From contig WPIO01000089.1 of NCBI GenBank assembly GCA_009760855.2, positions 857,501 to 921,500 of the forward strand: a DNA stretch of 64,000 bases. Reading direction: 5' to 3'. This stretch comes from Cristatella mucedo. Lineage: Eukaryota > Bryozoa > Phylactolaemata > Cristatellidae. The position numbers were made by a program, and so were the translations under genes. This document shows positions 1 to 24,235 of the stretch, one piece after another; positions within the stretch are counted from its first letter, which is position 1, and every line of letters begins with the position of its first letter. The notes beneath the pieces are model-generated. The model did no database searches, had not been told where the DNA came from, and saw nothing but the letters and a program-made list of their open reading frames with translations.

Positions 1-1511
1 GTCATTCGCCCACGATCGTGCGTGCGATTCAATCCCGCGCGACTGAGCATCGGCCACGTGACTGAACGTCGGCCGCGGCTGGCTAAAACGGGTATACGTG
101 CCTTACGCGGCTGAAGGGGTGTGTCTAGGCGGCCCCGACACGCCCCTCCGAGGTCTGCAGCGCTGGGACCACTACGGTGACCCTGCGCGGTGACCTGCGG
201 CACGGAGCGGTGTGAAATTCTCGCTTCCGCATCCTGCCGCGAGTGTGCCTCGCACTTTCACTTATATCTGGCGCACACTTTGCTTCGCCACCCGATCTGC
301 TCTTTAAGCGCCACACGATCTAGAGAAAAGAAGCAAAGGAGCCAGGGGCGTTCTCTCCGCGAGGGCGTGGCGGCGTGGGTGGACGGTGGCGTGTCCTCTA
401 GTTCATGCGCAGATCTAGCGAGGAAGAGAGAGTTCGGTTCAGCCGGCAGAGAAATATTTCGCGATGGCGCGTCGTCACAGCGACGCTGTCTGGCTTCCAT
501 GTTGCCCGTCTCTCAACATTGAGGCAGGCACTGGAGTGGGGCCAGCACAATTCGCACAATTCGCACAATTCGCGAATTCGCCTCTCTCATTTGTCCACTT
601 GTCTCGTTTGTCCACTTGTCTCGTTTGTCCACTTGCCTTATTTCCGAAAGGAAGTTGCCGCCGCTGTCGTCGGCCGCATTACTTTACCCGCTGCCGAATC
701 CGCTGAATCTCTCGCGCAGCGTTTCGAGGAGTTACTCCGCCGGTCGTCGCTGCGGCGGCGATCCACTATTGATAATAATAGCGGACGGCAAAATGTTTGG
801 CCCATCACCCGGATGCTCCGGGTGCGCTTCCCTCTGTACGCGCCGCAGGTAGTGGCGCGGTACGACAAAGGGATACGAACGTCAGCGCCAAGTCGTTCTC
901 GTGAGTTTCATCGACGACACTCAAAGCTAGGGGGACTCGAGTCAAAGCTACTAAAGCCTATTTTCCGACCGAAAAAGTGCCGGGGCTACGCGCAGCTTTC
1001 CCTCCGTCGAAGATAGACGCCGCAGCTGCAGGGAAGTAGAGGCTGGGTAGTTCCCTCTCATTATTGCGGCGACCTGTTTTTTTTTATGAGCTGCGAGAAC
1101 GCGTACCGCCTCGCGGCGATAACGTCGAAGGGCTCAGCAGGGCTCCAGCACCTTTACGGTGCAATCGTACCGCCGCCAACTGAACTCTCGTCCGCCGGAC
1201 CGACGCAACGCTTACCGCGGTGCAAACGCGCCGCTCGCAAACGCCGAAGACGGGGGCAATTTTCGGAAGTCAGCAACCAGCGCACCGCGAAAGGCCTGTG
1301 CAACGTGACCGCGACGCGACAAGAGCACGCACGACTAGACGCGACTAGACTGCGGAGCGGCGGCGGGCAACGGTTTACACCCGAGTCCGGCGGCGAGTCG
1401 ACGCGTATGCGCCTGCGTGGTGGCAACTGCGCTGCGCGCGCACGCACGAGTCGGTTTCGAGGCGGTGACCCTGGGAATAGCGCGCGAGTCGGCATTCAAC
1501 AGTGCGCTTAC

Positions 1512-12809
<11,298 letters not shown>

Positions 12810-12812
12810 GGC

Positions 12813-12852
12813 GGCTCGCTGTTGCTGTTGCTGCTGCTGCTGGTGCTGCTGC
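12813..12852 (-). repeat. CAG run in the T-box 5' UTR
   Basis: On the minus strand CAG/CAA codons (Gln if translated) end a few bases before the start codon, in frame with it. Confidence 0.8.
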
Positions 12853-12915
12853 TGCCGGGCCGGTCTGGCTGCGGAATAATCGTCGTGCGTCGCTCGGAGG
12901 TCTGCCGGCTGGTAT

Positions 12916-12965
12916 GCTGTATATATCACTGCACACCGCAGAGCCCGCCGATTGGTCGCCGTTCG
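12916..12965 (-). promoter_or_regulatory. Probable core promoter of the T-box gene (CCAAT, GC box, TATA)
   Basis: Reading on the minus strand, a CCAAT pentamer (complement of 12951-12955) is followed by a GGCGGG GC box and then GATATATACAG, a TATA-like element at 12926-12920. The start codon lies about 110 bp further on, which would leave a short CAG-containing 5' UTR. The order and spacing are those of a classical RNA polymerase II promoter. The transcription start (about 12890) is inferred. Confidence 0.55.
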
Positions 12966-13239
12966 AGTAATAGGGTTCGCCGGGTTAATCGGCAGGTTGA
13001 CGTCGAGGCACCGGGCGCCTGCACTTCCGCCGCCTCCGCTGCTGCTGCACCGAGCACCTTTCCGCCCCCCCCCCAGGGCGAGAATTCGAGGGCGCCAGAA
13101 CCGCATCTCGCGGCGCGGATCTCACGTCTGCTCGACGGCTAAGCGCGAGATCTAGCGAGAGCGCGAACGCGTCGAGTCGCGTCCGTCGTCGTCGGCGGCG
13201 ACGCAGTTCGTGCTCGAGGATGCACTCGAAAAGCCTCGA

Positions 13240-13277
13240 GCGACTGTATCGCGCGCATCCACGCGCGATACAGTCGC
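13240..13277. repeat. 16-bp perfect inverted repeat upstream of the T-box promoter
   Basis: GCGACTGTATCGCGCG and its exact complement flank a 6-bp loop. Confidence 0.9.
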
Positions 13278-13611
13278 CGACGCGGCCGCGAGCTGAGCGC
13301 GCAGTCCGGGCAGCGCCGCGCACACTCACGCCCCGCGGCTGCCAGCCGGTCCCCGTCCAAGCCGGCCCACCGGCGCGCCCGGGCCGCCGCGAAAATAGCT
13401 ACCTGGCGGCGAGGCGACCGACCTACGGGTGGGTAATGAGGTGTCTGCTTGTCGAGACTGTCATCACCGGCGGGGCTAAACAGGATACCATAGCAGCGGC
13501 TGCGCCGTCGCCACCGCCGCCGCCGCCGCGCGCCTGGCTTTCGCCGCCGCGGCGCCCGCCGGACTACGCATGCGTGTTGTCAGCAGGGGAGGAGGAGGAG
13601 GAAAGAGCGGC

Positions 13612-13851
<240 letters not shown>

Positions 13852-14962
13852 GAGCCCGGTGGCGGCGGTGGCGGCGGCGGCGGCGAGAGCCCGGCGGCGG
13901 CCGCCTGCGCGACTTTTTTGCGGCCGGTTTGAGCCAGTCCGCGCTGCCCTGCCGACGAAGCTACCGCTCGTCATCGGCGCAGGCACAGGCGCAGCCTCTT
14001 TCGCCACCAACTTCCCGTCTTCCGGCCAGTTTGAGCCGGCGCACTGAGGAGGAGGAGGAGGAGGAGGAGGAGGATGAGGAGAAGGAGGGCTCGGAGAGTG
14101 AGCGGAGGAGACGCGCGCGCGGGTCTCGTGCGACTCTCGCGCTGCAGCGATGCGCCGCCGGAATCGGACGAAGACGGCGACCGTCCCCGCGCGGTCGACC
14201 GTTTCGATCTTTACTAGCGGCTCAATCGAGCGACGAGGCTTCGCTCGCGCGCGCGATAATGCGCGTCTGACGCAACCGGGGCGGCGGGCTGGCCAGTCGC
14301 GCCACCAGCTGCCGCTCTCTTTCCACTCTTTCCGCCGCCTCGTCGCCGCTGTGCCGTCTGCCGAAGGAGCGAAGTAGCTGTAGTTCCACAGCCGCCGCCG
14401 CCGCCGCCACCGCCGCCGCCGCCGGATCAACGCGTTAAGCAGCGGCGCTGACGACGCTCACCGTGCGCGGCGGAGTCGCGACTGTGTTTAAACTACGCAA
14501 TAGTCGCCGCAGCCGCGCTGCCCGCGGCTGCGGCGCCGGGCTTTATTGGGCATCTAAACAAATGGTAGCACAATGGCATCTCCTGCTACGGCCGAGGCCC
14601 GCAGAGCGCAGTGCGATACTATCTGGCACAGTTCACGGCCGCCGCGGCGGAAACGATTAGAATCCGCTCTGCGGAGGAGAATGCCACGAAGGCATTCCGC
14701 CGGTAGCGGGCTGCGCTAAGTCGCCGCGGCGACGTTGGCCGCTGCGGCGAAGGCCCAGGCGAGCGGTCAAGGCCGACGACGCTGCAGCGTGGGCAGCTCG
14801 CTGGCGCCGCGGCCGTCGCGGCAGCGCCTTGCGGATCACCAAATTGGGCAAAATCTCTTTTGCCGACTTTTCCAAAACATGCGATGTGCGGTGGCTGCTA
14901 CGACGGATCGCAATGTTTGCGGACTGCCCTCGCGTGCCCCACCTGCTTGAAGGGGTGGATCT

Positions 14963-15118
<156 letters not shown>

Positions 15119-17214
15119 GCGGTGACATCTGCAACAGCGCCACTACGAGAAGGACCGGGATGAGGCGGTTATATCAGATGCTCGATCGGCGACCTTAGGC
15201 CTGCAGTACCTTGGGACGAGACAAGACGAGACGAGATGAACCGACGGACGGACCACGTGGGGGAGCTCTTTGAAACCAGAGCACCAGTGAGCCTAGCTTT
15301 TGTCGCCCACGCCGGCGTCGCGAGGAGCTACACAAGAATGTTGGAATGTTGTCGCTTCTACGTCGCATCTGGCGGCCCGTCCAGCGCACCTGCAGCTGCC
15401 CCTGAGCGTGCGTGCCTCGTGCGTGCGTCGCAACGATGCAGGCGCGTCAACCTGAACGTACGTACCCTACAAAAAAAGTGAAGCATTTACAGAAGGCTTG
15501 CAAATTCGAGCGCCCACGGCCTAAGGTGCAAGCGGCGCGCCGGCGCGTTCGGACGCTCGTGACCTGCCTCAAAGACAGCGAGTAGTTCGAGTAGTTCGAG
15601 TAGCCTGAGACTCTCGTCTCTGCTGCAACGTATTCTCACGGCGGCGGCGGGGCCGGCAGCTCGGAGCTTCCGGAAATGAAGGCAAATATGCGCGAAGATC
15701 GTCTGCGTCCGATCGTCTGCGATCGTCTGCGTCAGCCTCCGGGGTGAAGAGAGACGCTAAACGCGGGCGCCGCGCATGGCCGCTGGCCTCGGGGCACGGC
15801 AGCGACTGCGGCCGCAGCGGCGAGATTGTCGCACCGCCGCCGCCGCCTCGAGCCAGCCCGCGAGCTCGATTTCGTATCGCGGCGCCCGCCCCGACGCTCG
15901 CACGTGCGCGGCCCTTCCGTCGAACCGCGTGCGCTATTCAAGCAGCTCTCCGGGCGCGCGCGCGCGTTCGTCGCGGCACGAATTTGTGACGCTCAGCCTC
16001 CTCCAGCAGACGCGCGAGCGACGGCTGCGGCGTGGCTGGGGAGAGTTCGGCGCTTGACAGCCGCCGCCGCCGCCTGGGCGATGCAGCCAGCGATCGACGA
16101 AACGGCCGCCGCGGCTGCCGCCGCTAGCTGTATTGCTGCAAGACGCGGCGACGGCTCTCCGCCCGCAGTGCAGGGCGAGCCGTCAGACAGACGGTCGCGC
16201 GCACTCGCGTGCGGCCGTGCGACGACAGCCTCGTGGCGGACTCAAAAGTGCGACGAGGCCAGCCGCCCGCGCGCCCCGAAAACGGGGTTCTAAAAGTATA
16301 CTAGCCGATTTGGTAGCCTCTTGTGTGCAGCGGCAGAAGAGCCTTGAAGGCTGTCGTAACCCGAAACGGCGGCAATACAGGATCACCCGCCGCAGGATTC
16401 GATCCGACGACCTCGTCACCGAGGTCTGGAAAAGACGGGCCTTCCCCTTCTCGCTCCTCGGCGACATTCCCGTCTGCACTTTCCGGCGACAGGCTCGAGC
16501 GTGCGTGTACCGCGGCGCACCGCGGCGGCGCCCGAGCCGGAAGCTTTAGTACCGCTAGTCGGCACTCTTTTCATGCACGGACGCGCGGGACTACTACCGA
16601 GGGCGGGAGATTTTTCTCGTTCGGCCGGAAGATATGAAACGCCCGCATTCTCTCCGATTTCCCCGACCGACGCCCCGGTCGACCGCTGAGCAGCTGCGCG
16701 TAGCTCCGCGGCTCCGCCGAACTTAACGCCGGCCTAAAAGCACCTCCAGGCTTTGGCGCGCTCGATGAAAAGCGCGGCTGTACGCGATTGTGCGACGTCG
16801 TGCGACGGACGTCAGGCCGGACTGCCGGCGCGGAAGCCTGCACGCCGCGCACGCGCGGCGATCGGACGCGCGGACGAGGTAAGCGGGTGTGACTCGCGCT
16901 GCTCGGCGTACTACATCTCCTGCTCTGTACTATCGATTGATGCAGATCGATGCCGATCGATGCGCGGCGAATTGGGAGCATTGCCACGCAGAGCGGCAGC
17001 TGCTCGCTGTGGACTTGGAACGGAAAGGTCTGTCGAGCGCCGCTCCTGACACTAGAGCGCGCGCCCCCCCCCAGTCAAGATAGTGAGAGCGAAGTGTCAC
17101 TCCATCTGCTCCCCGCTGCCGCTGTCACACGAGGGCGAGGTCGGCGTCGGTCTCGCTCGCCCGATGCCGGCGGCGTGTCGCTACGACGACGCTGACAGCG
17201 CCGGCGAGCTTTGA

Positions 17215-17315
17215 GCATCCGAAGACGACCTTTCCTGTGCGGCAAACGTAAAGCGCCTAGAAAGAGATTGAGTTCTCCGAGGGCGCTTCATCGAGTGTAA
17301 CATTATCGTTAACCT
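17215..17315 (+). mobile_element. L2-A LINE 3'-terminal fragment
   Basis: About 100 bp matching the end of the L2-A 3' UTR (GTAAAGCGCCTAGAAAGAG then GAGGGCGCTT). Confidence 0.7.
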
Positions 17316-18065
17316 TCCCAAGCAACCCCTCCCTCTGCCCGGCGAGCTGCTGGCCAAGCGCAAGTCAGCAGCTCACCGTCGGTCGCGCCGAGCGGCGGGC
17401 TGCAGCCGAGGAGCTGGCGAGGCGGCGCAGACGCCTGATTTCCGGCGGCGCAGACGCTCTCCGGCGACCGAGTGACCGGCGCCGTCGAAGCAGACAGGAG
17501 AGGGCGCACGCCTTAGGATCCGTCAGCGAAACGCTCTATCGCCGCCGCCATCCGTCTGCAGAGGCGTCTGGTATCGGCGACGGCGCGAGCGAACTCGCGT
17601 CCGTGGCGGGCCAGCCTTTCGCGGCGGCGGCGGCAGCAGCAGCTAGCGCGGTGAGGGAGAAGCGCGGTCGTGTCGAAATGGGAGCGCGAGGACGCGCCGA
17701 GAGCGGTGGCGCGCGCTTCGACGTCCCGCAAGAAACGACGGTGAAAAGTGGCGCACGAGCCGACGGCAATTACTTCGCGCTGCATTTCGAGAAAGTGGAC
17801 GCGTTGACTTCTGATTGACGAGGAACGCAATCGCCAGTCTGAGTGCACACCGAACGCAAGAACCCAACGCACCGCAGAGCAAGCGCTGCCAACTGCCAGC
17901 TGCAAGAACGCACAGCGGTAGCCGGTGGTGTAATCTGCAGACCCCGAGGTGAAAACTGCAGACAAGCGCTGATGCTACATAGAGATAAGTTAACAAGATA
18001 AACTAGATATAACGCCTAACTTAATACCTATACAAACACAACTTAGGGCGACGAATCTAATTTGA

Positions 18066-19335
18066 TCTGCAATGGTTCAGGTCCTATCTCAGTGGGAGAC
18101 TCGAGAGTATTGATGTGAAAGGACGAAGATCGTCCGAGATATCTCTGAAATATGGCGTACCTCAGGGCTCCGTGCTAGGTTCGGTTCTTTTCATCGTTTA
18201 TGCTCTTCCTCTTGCTGATGTGATTGCCAAGCACAATCTAGGCTTTCACTTCTATGCGGATGAAACTCAGTTGTACCTTTGCTTTGATCCCTCCCAGCCT
18301 TTGAGCACCTCAAATTCTCTCAACTCTCTTGCTGCATGTATTGATGACATCAGCTCATGGATGGCAGCAAATTTTCTAAAACTAAACGATGATAGAACTA
18401 ACTTACTAGTTATGGGCAAACCCAGTGTAATTCAGAAGCTGGAAAGGCTGACGCTCAAAAAATTGGCTCTGCCAGCATATCTCCAGTTGAATCAGCTCGA
18501 AATCTAGGTGTCATGTTCCAAAGCGACCTCTCGTTAGACAACCACATCAGCTCCACGGTCAAGTCGGCCAACTTTCAGCTACATAACATTGCTAAGATTC
18601 GGGCTTGTTTAGATAAGGATACCACGTCTAAGTTGGTCCATGCATTCGTGACATCCCGTCTTTACTTCTGTAACTCGCTGCTTGCTGGCCTACCGGCATG
18701 TGTAATCGGGCGATTGCACTTGGTGCAAAACTCAGCAGCTAGGCTTGTCTGTCGTGAGCGTCGCAGTTGCCACATCACACCACTTCTCGCCGACCTGCAC
18801 TGGCTACCAATCAAGCAACGGATTGACTTCAAGGTTTTGTCGCTCACTGTTAGATCACTTCATTCTTTGGCTCCAGCCTATCTCTCAGATCTACTCCCCT
18901 ACCAGGCCAAGCATCGTACCACCCGCTTTTCGGAATCCAACAGTCTACCAATACCTCGTACAAACCTCAAATCCTTTGGAGACCGTGTATTTAGTTCGTA
19001 TGCTCCCAAAGCCTGGAACTCCCTCCCGACTTGTGTCAGAACATCCCCTGACTTGACCACATTTAAAAAGAACTTAAAAACACACCTATGTAGGACAGCA
19101 TTTAGTGTGTCCCTGTGATTCGTCCTTCATGTGCTTATGCGTGCTGACACTGTGCATGCTGCCACTAACCGCACTTGCATGCTGACCCTGTGCATGTCAC
19201 CCCTAACCATGTCATTTATGTTTATCAAGTATGATATTACTCACCATTCAATCACGGTTCCCTTTGCAGCAAACGTGAAGCGCCTAGAAAGAGATTGAGT
19301 TCTCCGAGGGCGCTTTATCAAGTGTTATTATTACT
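18066..19335 (+). mobile_element. L2-A LINE copy, RT and C-terminal part plus 3' UTR
   Basis: A 5'-truncated non-LTR retrotransposon of the L2/CR1 type. The reverse transcriptase is read from WFRSYLSG through YGVPQGSVLGS, FHFYADETQLYL, WMAANFLKLNDD, then after a frameshift near 18507 NHISSTVKSA, LVHAFVTSRL, CNSLLAGLPAC and LHWLPIKQRIDFKVL, to TFKKNLKTHLC and a stop at 19118. The 3' UTR ends in the family signature AAGCGCCTAGAAAGAGATT and a TTATTA-rich tail. The catalytic YADD is YADE, so this copy is dead. Confidence 0.9.
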
Positions 19336-19339
19336 GTTA

Positions 19340-21090
19340 TTATTGTTATAAACTCTAACGCTTTCAAAGTTCTATTGAAGACCGGTGTCGTAGAACGGCA
19401 CAGCCTCTCTTGGTCCCACTGAAGTAAAATCTCTCCATGTTCACTACAGAAGCACTCACAGGTATCGTGAGGCCAGTGGCGTAGCCAGCGGGAGGGGGCA
19501 GGGGGCCATTTGCCTAGATTGCTGCCCACCCCACACCCCCACAGCGGGGCAGCGATCTGGGCAGCCGTGTTCCTCTGCTATCTGACCGTCACCAACGACG
19601 AAATTATGTCTCTTGTTTTCACTCGACGAGCAGCAGCCGCCGAGTTCCTGTCTGATGAACAAACACTACGGTTTTGCGAAGTAGTTATTTTTCATTGATT
19701 GCCGGTCTAGCCTCGACTACACGAAAATCTTATGCGTCGGGCCCCTGCATTAAAACTGTGTGCAGGTCTGGCCGCCTAGATGAAAATCCTGGCTCTGCCG
19801 CTGTTGTCGACCGCAGGGAATAGGGACTGAGTGCTGGGTGACGCGCGAACATGTCTGTTCAGGACGTGCGCTGGGGAGGGGGTCAGCCTGGTTACCGTTC
19901 GCGGGGGGGGGGGGCAAAACCGAGCGCGACTAATAAGCGAAGTTTAGCTAGTGTACCGGAGGACCCCCGCCGCCCCGGAAGTTGCGGCTCAGTCCACGAC
20001 ACCGATGGCCTTAAGGCCCGAAGGCGCTTAGCTATAAACAGGACCGCGTCAAATAGAGTCGGCACCCGGTAGTGGATGCGGGAATTGCTTCCACGTGGAC
20101 TAGGTATGGAGAAAAAATTGCTGAGCCAGCGAAGAACCGCGCGACGCATGATGAGAAGAACTCTCGGTGGATGGATGGCAGACTGACGGGACCGTCGGGT
20201 CCGACGAGCAACGATCTACCGCAAGTGAAGTGTGCGGGAGGGGACTCTGCGACCGGCTACAGGAATTAGAGGCCAAGTAATTGCCTGTCGAATTCCGGGC
20301 GCCGCCTCGCCGCTGCACAGTCGCTTAGCGCGATCTCGCCAGTTCGGAGCGCTAGAATTGGGGCACGGCGTGAGCCGAGGTAAAGTCATGAGGTCACGAG
20401 GACCTAGTAGCAGCCTCCGCTGCTTGCCGACCGTGGGTCGCGTGCATTGGGGTGCGTGCGGTGGGATGCGTTCACAGTCGAATCTGGGAATGAGCGAAGG
20501 AGACCAGCTACGGCAGACCTTTGCCCTGGCGCATGCGCGCGGCTCGGAAGCTATCAGTCTTGCGCGTATGTTGACGCACGGCAGTTAGCCAATCCCAGGG
20601 GTTTAGCCAACTCCGGAAGTTGGAGCAGTTTTACTTTCAGTTCCACTAAATAAATGTGTTTAATATATATGTGTGTGTGTGTGTGCGTGTGTGTGCGTGT
20701 GTGTGTTTGTGTGAGTGCGTGCGTGCGTGCGTGCATGTGTGTGTGTGTATTTGATGAAGCATACACGTACGAGGCATAAACGTGCCGCGTGACGTAGGAC
20801 GCGCCCCGGGCTTTCGCATCCTGTTTACTCATTACTCAGTGAGCGCTCCGCGAGTCTGCAACACCTTCCACTCCACAAGCTAAGAAGACCAGAAAGAAGT
20901 GTACAAGCGTAGGGAGGCGCTCTTTGGTAGGGGAGGAAAATGAATCTTCATAGGTGAGAAACGAAGCAATTTAAAGGAGAGCTTTTCGCACGAAAATTAC
21001 GTACTGGAAGAATGCCGAGTTTCGGCACAGCGAGTCTGACCAAAGGCGTGGCTGTCTGGGGGCTCCGAGCTAAATAAGATTGGTTGCCAG
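19340..21090. other. Region without recognisable gene
   Basis: Mixed unique sequence with one G homopolymer (about 19904) and a (GT)n tract. No conserved peptide or RNA was recognised on either strand. Confidence 0.4.
20668..20750. repeat. (GT)n microsatellite
   Basis: GT with GC substitutions, preceded by a short (TA)n. Confidence 0.9.
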
Positions 21091-21094
21091 CAGT

Positions 21095-21310
21095 TTGCAG
21101 AGGCTGGTGTGTTACAGCAAGATAGTGTATTACCGCGAGCTGGCCAAGAATGATGTGGTACAGCGAGCTGGCCCAGGCTGGTGCGTTACAGCGAGCTGGT
21201 GCGGTACAGCCAGCTGGCCCAGGCTGGTGCGTTACAGCGAGCTGGTGTGGTACAGTGATCTGGCCCAGGCTGGTGCGTTACAGCGAGCTGGTGCGGTACA
21301 GCGAGCTGGC
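21095..21310. repeat. 46-bp minisatellite built from SINE-2 head-like units
   Basis: CTGGCCCAGGCTGGTGCGTT and ACAGCGAGCTGGTGCGGTAC alternate about three times. Half-units of about 22 bp share AGCGAGCTGG with the SINE-2 head. The array runs straight into a SINE-2 copy. Confidence 0.8.
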
Positions 21311-21445
21311 GCAGAATGGCATAAGCGAAGGTGCTCGCCCCGACCAAGGTCTGGCTGAGGTCGTGGGCTCGAGCCCTGAGGTATATGTGAAGCGCCTAAA
21401 TAGTGATTACTTTCTCTTACGGCGTTTTACAGATGAATTATATTT
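21290..21445 (+). mobile_element. SINE-2 copy (tRNA-derived, L2-like tail)
   Basis: Head GAAGGTGCTCGCC, B box GGGCTCGAGCCC, then GTGAAGCGCCTAAATAGTGA and GGCGTTTTACAGATGAATTA. The tail resembles the L2-A 3' end. The 46-bp minisatellite lies immediately upstream. Confidence 0.75.
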
Positions 21446-21579
21446 TATTTTAAGGTGAGATTCTGAGTTGGTTTGGCGTTGATGCATGAGCCGCATTAAG
21501 TTGCCCAAGACACCAGGAGGCAAAATAAAATGAAGAGATGACTGTACAGAAGGCACCGGACGGGATTCCATTTGGCATA

Positions 21580-21955
21580 ATAAAAATAATAACACTTGAT
21601 AAAGTGCCCTCAGAGAGCCCAATCTCTTTCTAGGCGCTTTACACATACTGCAAAGGAAGCATGATTCCACATTTAGTAGTAGCATGCTCAATAAACAACA
21701 AGAATCACATAGTTAGGGGTGACGTGCACAGGTGGTCAGCATGCAAGTGTGGTTAGTGGCAGCATGCACAGTGTCAGCACGCGTAAGCACATAAAGGACG
21801 AATCGCACGGACATACTAAATGCTGTCATGAACAAGTGCGTTTTTAATTTCTTTTTAAATGCGTTCAAGTCAGGGGATGTCGTGACGGAAGTCGGGTGTG
21901 GGTTCCAGGATTTGGGAGCATACGAACTAAATGCACGGTCTCCAAAGGCCTAGAG
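21580..21955 (-). mobile_element. L2-A LINE 3' end
   Basis: Reverse-oriented tail (AATAATAACACTTGATAAAG) then 3' UTR and the last 60 or so codons; breaks off within the sequence corresponding to FGDRAFSSYAPK. Confidence 0.8.
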
Positions 21956-22627
21956 TCTAGCTTTCCCCACGCGGGCGAGTTTTCGCTAGCGCTAGGCGCT
22001 CGAGAGCGTTTTCACAAAACGGCGACGAAACAGCAGCTATTACACTATGTAGCGCTATTCAACTTGGTTTCTGTCCTCGGTTAAATGGTGCTTTTCTAAT
22101 CCCTTACGCCTAAAATACATAGAACGTGGCCACCGTTCGGTTTTGGTGGAAAACCAAAGTTTTTGGTTTTCGAGCCTGTGATTTGAACGAGGAAGGTGAA
22201 GGAGGAGGATAGTGATAGTGATAGTGACATGGCTTATTATTGTGAGTCTTGATATCGTCCAGAGTTCATTCAGTGATTGAATAAAGGTATTTTTTAATTG
22301 GCTCAAAAATGGGGGTAGTTATACATCGGGGCGGGGCTATGCACATTAACATGAGATAACTTAAAACTCTTCGGTTTTGCTGCTAGGCGCGGTGCTGACG
22401 TCGGGTCCGCACACATAGGGCGCGCCTTGTACCGCAATTCTTACTCGTGAAAGTGGGGCGGGCAGAGCACCATTGAGCTGTAGCCATAGAAGCTTAGCCC
22501 TGTAGATTCCTCAAATTAACGTTTTAGTTTATATTTTTGCAGAGTGAGAGAATTGTGAATATCCATATTTGATTGACGCGGTATCTAGAGATTTCTTGCA
22601 CATTCGGCATTGTATTTTGCCCCTGGG

Positions 22628-22798
22628 TCTCCACCCAGAAGGTAAGGTGGTCGCTCTTCCCGACCCAAGTCGTGGGTTCTAGTCCTACAGTGGTCGATCC
22701 TTAATTTTCCACTGCAAGCGACTGTGATAGCCGTGAATACTCTTCTGCAGCTATACAAAAGAGGCTGTTAAATCAGCTTGTCGTATTATTATTATTTT
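22628..22798 (+). mobile_element. SINE-1 copy, diverged head
   Basis: B box GGGTTCTAGTCC, body ACTGCAAGCGACTGTGATAG and end ATACAAAAGAGGCTGTTAAA followed by TATTATTATTATT. Confidence 0.72.
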
Positions 22799-23968
22799 TG
22801 CTTTGCATGCGGAAATTTATCAAGACGGAAGTGAAACAGGATTCCACTAAAGCGTCTGTTAAGAGGGGACTTACAAAGCACTCTCGGGCATGCTTGGACA
22901 TGCCTGTCGGGATCAAGACAGCCCGGGCACCTCATTTCAAATTCGCACACTGCAAAGAAAACTCTTTAAAGGTTAGATCAGCAGTGAGTCACTAAGCAAA
23001 TAGCGAGTCGATGACTAATCGGGCACCGATGCTTTGCGATGGAAAATACATTGCCTTACTCTCTCTAGCCATGCTTCAGATGTTCGGTCAGTCTCGGTCC
23101 GAATAATTCTTAATTAAAAACCATTATTGTATAGCGTCGAACACAATGTTGACCCGTCTCATCAAACTTCGTCTGATGGCTCGATAGGATGTTTTGACAA
23201 TCTTGATAAATCTTCTTTTAGCGACCTAGCTACTTGCCAAGAATGAAACTAAGTTAAGTCTTGAACCCAGCCGAGCGTAAGCGAAGTGGATAGGCGAAAC
23301 CCATCGAAGTGAGTGCAGCTTCTTAGGCATTCTACGCGAGGCAACTGACCAAGCGTGACTGCAAGTGTCGTCGATCTAGACCGAAAGCCACTGACAAAGT
23401 GGCAACGCTCAACTAGGCACGGCCGATTTCCGCCATCGCTGAGCTGCCTATAAGCTGTGCGGACGTCTCACCTTCTGAACGTAGGAGTTACGACGAATCA
23501 AAACAATTCGTGAACATTTTAGGAGAGCAACGGCATGGGGCACGCGAGCTAAACGGCCAGTGGGCGTGGTCATGCACTTCGAGGGCGAAAGGATAAATGT
23601 CGGAGATCGTCTCAGATCAATGTCACCGGCCGTCTACTCCAGGAAAGTGCACCGTGCGGCATGCCTTGGTGCACCTTTATTAATACATGTTCAGCTGTAT
23701 CGTCGTCTGCCTCGTACCATCAGACCTTCCTCAGATCATCCAACCAGTCTTATAGTATAGAGTGCGAACGCAGCAATTCTACTTCAGCATTAAGTGCACC
23801 TCGAAGTACGAGTCCGCCAAGCGGCGGACGCGTACTAATTGCTGGGACGGCGGAGCAGCACTTCAGCCAAGCAGCGACCGAGTCAGACGAGAATCGAGAG
23901 CGCTCGCGGCAGAGCGAACTGGCGTTTGCTGACAACGTCGCCTGTCTGTCTATTCAGCAGCCTACCCG

Positions 23969-24145
23969 TGATGGCACACTAGGCAAGGCGGTTGCTTTTC
24001 ACGGCGTCGGCACCGAGGTCGTGGGTTCGAATCTTGCGGTGGGCGATTCTTTATTGCCACTGCAAGCGGCGGTGATAGCCGTAACGGCTCTTCTGTCGCT
24101 TTACAAAAGAGGCTGTTAAATCAGCTAGTATTATTATTATTATCA
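23969..24145 (+). mobile_element. SINE-1 copy
   Basis: GATGGCACACTAGGCAAGGC head, B box GGGTTCGAATCT, the ACTGCAAGCGGCGGTGATAG body and TCAGCTAG followed by (TTA)n. Confidence 0.8.
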
Positions 24146-24235
24146 TCATCCTATCCGAGCCAGGTGGCGAGAGAGCCATGCTTCAACAGAACTTAGGCAG
24201 TGTGTAGAAAGGGATTCAGCAAATTAACACAAGTA

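Noticed and set aside
1240-1330. Possible next T-box exon (minus strand, LHRPFAV)
   Set aside because: Only a few residues resemble the Asn-Pro-Phe-Ala block, and there is no fitting acceptor in phase 0.
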